NCBI RefSeq assembly: GCF_033807575.1
Contig: NC_084713.1
Span: 15,723,389-15,787,388 of the forward strand
Direction of reading: 5' to 3'
Origin: Cydia pomonella
Taxonomy: Eukaryota > Arthropoda > Insecta > Lepidoptera > Tortricidae
DNA length: 64,000 nucleotides
Under the pieces are notes generated by a model. That model was not told where the DNA came from and searched no databases. It was given only the letters and a program-made list of their open reading frames with translations. Position numbers and translations under genes: made by a program. This document shows, one piece after another, positions 59,323 to 64,000 of the stretch. Within the stretch, counting starts at the first letter, position 1; each line of letters starts with the position of its first letter.

Positions 59323-59394
59323 TTTTATCCGACGTTTCAGCTGTAGTCACTGTGATAGCTGTGGTGTGATGGCTGGCTGAAACGTCGGATAAAA
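59323..59394. mobile_element. short foldback with perfect 19-bp arms
   Basis: TTTTATCCGACGTTTCAGC and GCTGAAACGTCGGATAAAA are exact inverted copies around a 34 bp centre. Confidence 0.85.
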
Positions 59395-60760
59395 GATAAA
59401 ATAATTAAATTTAATCGCGTTAGACCCGTAAATGATATTAAATACAAAGATCAAAAGCCTAATAATGACTCAATGATATTGCCCTCGCCTCAATACCTCT
59501 TGTTAAAGAGCAAGCGATTCGTCCCTCGCCATGGGCCAATAGTTGCCTGAAAATAATGAAACATGTTTTGTTCAGCAATATGACATTCGTATTTTTGTAA
59601 TTTTTTATTAAGTTACCCATATTTGTGCCATCGTTCATACATTTTTTGTCTGCATAAAAAGCTAAAAAAGCGGCAGAAGTAGTTCACAAAGTTCTATAAG
59701 GCTGTCATCCCCGTTTAGCTATTTTATGGTTTTGTGAGAAAACCACGATGAAAGGGTAAATTGAACCCTGGGAAAAAGTGTTCCTGCCAGAATGTTAAAA
59801 AATACCTTATCAAACGCTTATGTTTAAAAAATTTATCACATCTTATTCCAAGATTAAAATTGGACATTTAAATGAAGGTCATATCGAGAATACGAAAATC
59901 CTACTCTTCCAACCTAATGATATCATATCATATATCCAAAGTTTATTGGGGCAATTCACATGATCCCGGCAAGCCAATATTACATTCTCTGGATAAAAAG
60001 TATCATGTACTTGTAAGGATCTTAGAGAACAAGGTCTGTTTTACGCGACACATATAGGTATTAAGTAGTTTGTTATAAAAATCTTTAAAGGCTAGAAATT
60101 TCCGACGGAAGTGGTGAAAAAGTTGTTCCTACGTGTTTTTGAGGCGTGTCGCTCGATCGCTCGCAGAAGATGGCAATATCGCAGAATCATTAGGTATTTT
60201 TTAATTTATTAAATACGTGAGTGACCCGTTGTAACATTTAATATGTTTGTATCTCATGAAAGTTTTGTTATTTTTTATTTTACTTATCAAATAATTTACT
60301 TGATATGTACAATTGGATTCAATAACTTGTATTTGATAATTTTTCTGTACAGTTCACGGAGGGACATTTATGGTTAGACTAGGTAAACAATAGGTTACGT
60401 AAATTAAATTAACCTCTAAGCCATTTTACATATGTGAAGACACACCGTGGCGTTATTTATTACTACATGTGGTCAAGATTGCCGAACGAGATTTTAAAAT
60501 GTATTTATTATATCAACCGGCAAGCACAAAGCGCTTAATGCGGAGAAGGTTTTCTATCAAACCGTTACAGTAGTTACTTTTTTATTGTAATCCGAGAATA
60601 TATGGACCGCGAGCCATGGCCAACTCGTCAAGTACTTTTAAGGGAGATGCATCACAAAGCCGTCGTGTCAACGACCAACGTGATACTTATAAATTAGCAA
60701 GAGTTTATTTATACAGCTTATAAGATAGTCACTTTCCATCTGGCTTGCCGACCGAACGAC

Positions 60761-60892
60761 GTACAGTCAATTGTAAAAATATGGAGGCACATAAGTTGTC
60801 GGTAAGTGGTCGGTCGTATGTCGGTGAATTAAGATCTATGGGACATATTTTTGAGCAAGTTGTGTGGACCCATATTTTACACTTGACTGTAC
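60761..60892. mobile_element. foldback MITE-like element
   Basis: GTACAGTCAATTGTAAAAAT-ATGG and CCATATTTTACACTTGACTGTAC form arms of about 23 bp with few mismatches. Confidence 0.75.
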
Positions 60893-61202
60893 ATTAAATA
60901 TAAGAATAATTCCAGGCTGTTCTTATCGTGCGAGTTCAGAAAAGTAATTTTCGCGGGAGTTTAATCTCTAGCTACATCAATATTTTGTCTCCGTAAACAT
61001 CTATAACATAAATGCCATCAAAATCGTTGGAGCCGCCTGTAACTCGAAAAATACATTTACAAAATACATTTTACAAAAAAAAACTCCTTATTAAATCGAA
61101 CATCAAACGATGGCCGTTTTCTGTTTTATCATAAAGCGAGGGTTATTTTTATAAAAAGTAAAAAAAAAATTATCCATGAGATCTATATAGGTGCCAATGA
61201 CA

Positions 61203-61375
61203 CGTTTTAGTTCACTTGGTATGTAATTAAGGTTATGATTTGCACTGGGTAGTTTTTACGTATCTACAGGCTATTTTATATTTGTTTATGTTACTCTTCT
61301 AGTATTAAGATTGTTGGTATAAGAACTAGCCAAGACAAATCCTAAACTTTAATTACATAGGTACCAAGTGAGCTA
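61203..61375. repeat. imperfect inverted repeat
   Basis: TTTAGTTCACTTGGTATGTA-ATTAAGGTT and ACTTTAATTACATAGGTACC-AAGTGAGCTAGA are inverted, with a ~100 bp centre. Probably an older foldback element. Confidence 0.6.
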
Positions 61376-61922
61376 GAACTAGGCATCCATATTAGATCTT
61401 AGAAATAATCTGAATAGACCTCAGCGTAACCCAGTAGATAAATAGCTAAGAAGGCTATTAAAAGTTGGCTCGATATAAAAACATCACACTGCATACCTTG
61501 GCATCTGACGAGCAAAATTTAAAACATACGTACCTAAGTATATTTTCACAGTAATTGAGATAAAATTTCACGTGGTTCGCCATATCTTTTGTTCCCTTGT
61601 ATTTTCCTGGTTTTAAGACCCCCTCCTCAAAGACATCTTACAGAGAACGGTAATTAATCTAGGTATGCTAGTAAAACAATGCAGCAGATTAAGAACTAAC
61701 TTCTGCATGTAATAAAAAATATTTATTTAAATTTGAACTTTATTAGCTGTCAATAGAGTTGAATATCATATCAGCATGTATGGTTTTGTATGCGGTAAAG
61801 GGTTAAGATCGCGGTCATGGAATAGTTTAACCTCTAACGTTCCCGCGTCACGCATTACATCAAATGCCGTATAAAATATTCATTCAGCAGTTACCGGGAG
61901 GTCGATTCTCGAATAACAATTA

Positions 61923-62139
61923 CGGCCCGATTCGAACTTTAAGATACGTCAAATATTAGGTCTAGATACGATATGGATCGGATATGTCAGTGTCACTTTT
62001 GACATCGACATATCCGTTTCGTCGTTTCTTCAAACAAAAACGTCACTTTTTACACTGACATATCTGATTCATATCGTGTCTAGACACGGTCTAGGTCTAG
62101 ACCTAATATCTGATGTATCTTAAAATCCAAATCGGACCG
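61923..62139. mobile_element. foldback MITE-like element, ~217 bp
   Basis: CGGCCCGATTCGAACTTTAA-GATACGTCAAATATTAGGTC and GACCTAATATCTGATGTATC-TTAAAATCCAAATCGGACCG are inverted, giving arms of about 40 bp. The inner GATATGTCAGTGTCAC / TACACTGACATATC blocks extend the fold. Confidence 0.85.
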
Positions 62140-62811
62140 TTAGGCTTATATTAATTTCTGCAGGACTGAAACCGCAAGAAATTAATCGCAATGCGTTCTA
62201 AGACTTAAAGGGATTGGCATCCGATTGGGTTCGCTTTAGATCGTTGGTGCGCATCGTTTCAGCTATTTCCGCGTTCTAATTGAAACGTCAAACGGCAGAA
62301 ATGTCAGACCAACTATAAGATAGCTCGAAAGTGTTTGGAGATCTGAACAAGGATTCTTGTTTTGTCAAGGGACAATATAGGCTTCTTAAGATATTTGTAC
62401 GCACCTTTTAGTTGTCGACTGCACCAAAAACGTTAGCCGGTACTGTTCCGTAAACTTTATTTTCGTGTTTAAGTAAATCTGTTATTAGATGCAACGTAAC
62501 CTCGATCAATTCGATCGATTTTATGTGGCATTTTGCTGTCGACACAATGATGTCGATGTTTTGTCTTCGGAGGGTATACAAATCGTTATTTTTATAATCA
62601 TAATTTTTTCTATAATTTGCTAGAATCTAGAACTGCTATTGGCTTATTATGTGTTACCTGTAGACATAAGAGAGGACGGTAAAAACCCGCGCGACGGCAA
62701 TATTTTCTGTCGTAAGTTTCGCGCGTCATCATTTGTTTCCTTCTTATTTCCTGTCAGTTCACCCTTAAGAGTGTTGCTGTTAGTAAATAAATCGCTTTAA
62801 TTGTTATGCAG

Positions 62812-63015
62812 GTGACAGCAGCCGGTAAAGCGGTGTTGGTGACAGGCTGCGACAACGTCCTAGGCAACGCCGTGGCGAGAAGACTGGACGACCTGGGCTA
62901 CCACGTGTTCGCCGGCTTCCAGAGCAAGGCTGGGAATATCGACGCGGACATGCTGAAGGAAGACTGCTCCGGGCGGCTGCATACTCTGCAGTTAGACATC
63001 ACTTCTGAGACCCAG
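62812..63015 (+). CDS. SDR gene, third coding exon (start of the Rossmann domain)
   Basis: The exon lies between TTGTTATGCAG| and GACCCAG|GTATTT, with 68 codons in phase 0 at both ends (protein residues 98-165). It carries the first part of a short-chain dehydrogenase fold: beta-1 A-G-K-A-V-L-V-T-G-C, the cofactor loop T-G-C-D-N-V-L-G, helix A-V-A-R-R-L-D-D-L-G, then Y-H-V-F-A-G-F, and L-Q-L-D-I-T-S-E, whose Asp is the usual adenine-ring contact. The spacing and wording fit the SDR9C / BDH1 family (membrane-linked retinol, hydroxysteroid or hydroxybutyrate dehydrogenases). The usual T-G-x-x-x-G-x-G motif has Val (residue 113) in place of the middle Gly, which may weaken cofactor binding. The N-S-Y-K catalytic residues would be in later exons outside the window. 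An ATG six bases upstream belongs to the intron and is not the start. Confidence 0.87.
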
Positions 63016-64000
63016 GTATTTACCCCGGCCATCCAACAGCAATTGCTAACAGCTGTGAGATGCCGCTTCTATCGCTTTCAATTCCACTTCGGCCTGCTGT
63101 CTTACATACTCGATTTTCTGTACCTTTCTAGGGTTTTCTATATGTCTACTGCTTTCATGTCTAACTGAGACGATTGAAAAGAAGTTATTTTATTAGGCCA
63201 GCTGCGGACATGTAGAAGGGATGAAGTTGATTTGAATTCGCTATCGCTTTCAATTCCACTTCGGCCTGCTGTCTTACATACTCGATTTTCTGTACCTTTC
63301 TAGGGTTTTCTATATGTCTACTGCTTTCATGTCTAACTGAGACGATTGAAAAGAAGTAATTTTATTAGGCCAGCTGCGGACATGTAGAAGGGATGAAGTT
63401 GATTTGAATTATGTTAAGTATTAAAGCTAAAGAATCTTTAGTAAAGATTAGCTTTAGCCAAAACGAGTCTACATCTTTTCTGAAGACTTTGAAGAAATGT
63501 TGTATATGATAGTTCGCAAACGAGCAGACAACCCGCCTGATTGCAAGCGGTGATCGTCACCCATGGATATAAGCAACATGACAGGAGCCACTTAAGCGTT
63601 GCTGACCCTTGAGAACCCTAAATATCCGCTTAAGTTGCACTCAATCGCTTGAGATAAGAAATTGACAATTAATTACGGGGTCATACTTAAGTGTAACTTA
63701 TAAAAACTTCTTAATTAACGATTACATGGATAGATTCTATATCCGGTTTAATTGATCGCGAGTATTGGATTAACACACTCTATAAGATATTAATGTCTGG
63801 ATTTCTAAGGGATAGACGTCATCTGCGAGCGTAAGTGCGAACGTCTTGAATTAGAACAGGGTGATGTACGCCAAATATACCTTCCCCAGCCACGAAATAT
63901 TACATTACAAGTAATCAATTCAGACTAAACTAAGCCTTATCCTCAATTATAATCTTCATCGTCATAGCGCTATTACGTCACAATCTATACGCTTTAAAAC
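63016..64000 (+). other. start of the next intron of the SDR gene
   Basis: Begins with the |GTATTT donor and runs off the window. It contains the tandem duplication at 63,069-63,410. In the remainder I see no further exon: no frame continues the dehydrogenase helix after the L-D-I-T-S-E-T-Q end. Confidence 0.65.
63069..63410 (+). repeat. recent direct tandem duplication, 172-bp unit x2
   Basis: Copies at 63,069-63,240 and 63,241-63,410 both start CTATCGCTTTCAATTCCACT and end GATGAAGTTGATTTGAATT. I see essentially one substitution (AAGTTATTTT versus AAGTAATTTT). It starts about 54 bp after the exon's donor site. Confidence 0.92.

Larger units (their letters stand above)
30758..62811 (+). other. 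32-kb intron of the SDR gene, repeat-filled
   Basis: The donor is |GTAAGT at 30,758 and the acceptor is TTGTTATGCAG| at 62,811. The conceptual protein is continuous across it and I see no credible exon inside. The contents are listed separately: LINE remnants, one LINE with intact ORFs, SINEs, foldback elements, tandem duplications and microsatellites. Stretches where I see nothing beyond AT-rich sequence are 31,140-32,370, 32,490-34,210, 36,200-37,085 (except a TTAC microsatellite), 39,000-41,170, 50,000-51,600 and 53,000-54,500 (the last with weak repeat-like pieces near 53,380-53,890). Confidence 0.8.

Noticed and set aside
62806..63168. A 120-codon protein starting at the ATG at 62,806
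   Set aside because: The ATG is within the acceptor (TTATGCAG) and the frame after 63,015 runs into intron and a tandem duplication. The spliced reading fits the dehydrogenase family exactly.

Overview
The window looks like a stretch of moth or butterfly (Lepidoptera) nuclear DNA. The base composition is AT-rich, there are spliced exons with GT/AG borders and very long introns, and the interspersed repeats are ones I associate with Lepidoptera: tRNA-headed SINEs with TTTATT-type tails, RTE-type LINE 3' ends, a CR1-group LINE, and many short foldback (MITE-like) elements. I see no bacterial gene organisation. The species cannot be named from the sequence alone.

Layout. Positions 1 to about 15,070 are one satellite array. 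The repeat is a ~349 bp dimer of two related ~174 bp halves. The array switches orientation twice (minus to about 3,138, plus to about 13,655, then minus). It contains a recently duplicated higher-order block with an offset of about 2,443 bp (7 dimers), and its outer units are more diverged than its inner ones. From 15,070 to 25,947 lies repeat-rich DNA with RTE fragments, foldback elements, a SINE head and one GC-rich island near 20.4 kb that could be a first exon or promoter.

The one host gene I can support is on the + strand. Three exons join in phase 0: 25,948-26,081 (5' UTR plus 37 codons), 30,578-30,757 (60 codons) and 62,812-63,015 (68 codons). Together they give the first 165 residues of a membrane-anchored short-chain dehydrogenase/reductase of the BDH1 / SDR9C kind. 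The rest of the gene lies beyond the window. The protein starts with a basic leader carrying three RRxS motifs. Two hydrophobic segments follow, then the start of a Rossmann fold whose glycine motif is altered.

The 32 kb intron between the second and third exons holds most of the mobile DNA. It includes a LINE with both ORFs open (ORF1 54,627-55,361; ORF2 55,838-58,777), in the same orientation as the gene and ending in AATAAA plus a TTA-repeat tail. It also holds pieces of two other LINEs (34,640-35,457 minus; 37,917-38,399 plus), several SINE copies, a nested insertion at 45.4-46.5 kb, and a series of foldback elements. The main points for a second look are the architecture of the inverted satellite, the altered cofactor motif and RRxS cluster of the dehydrogenase, the intact LINE, and the 3' end shared by a SINE and the RTE elements.
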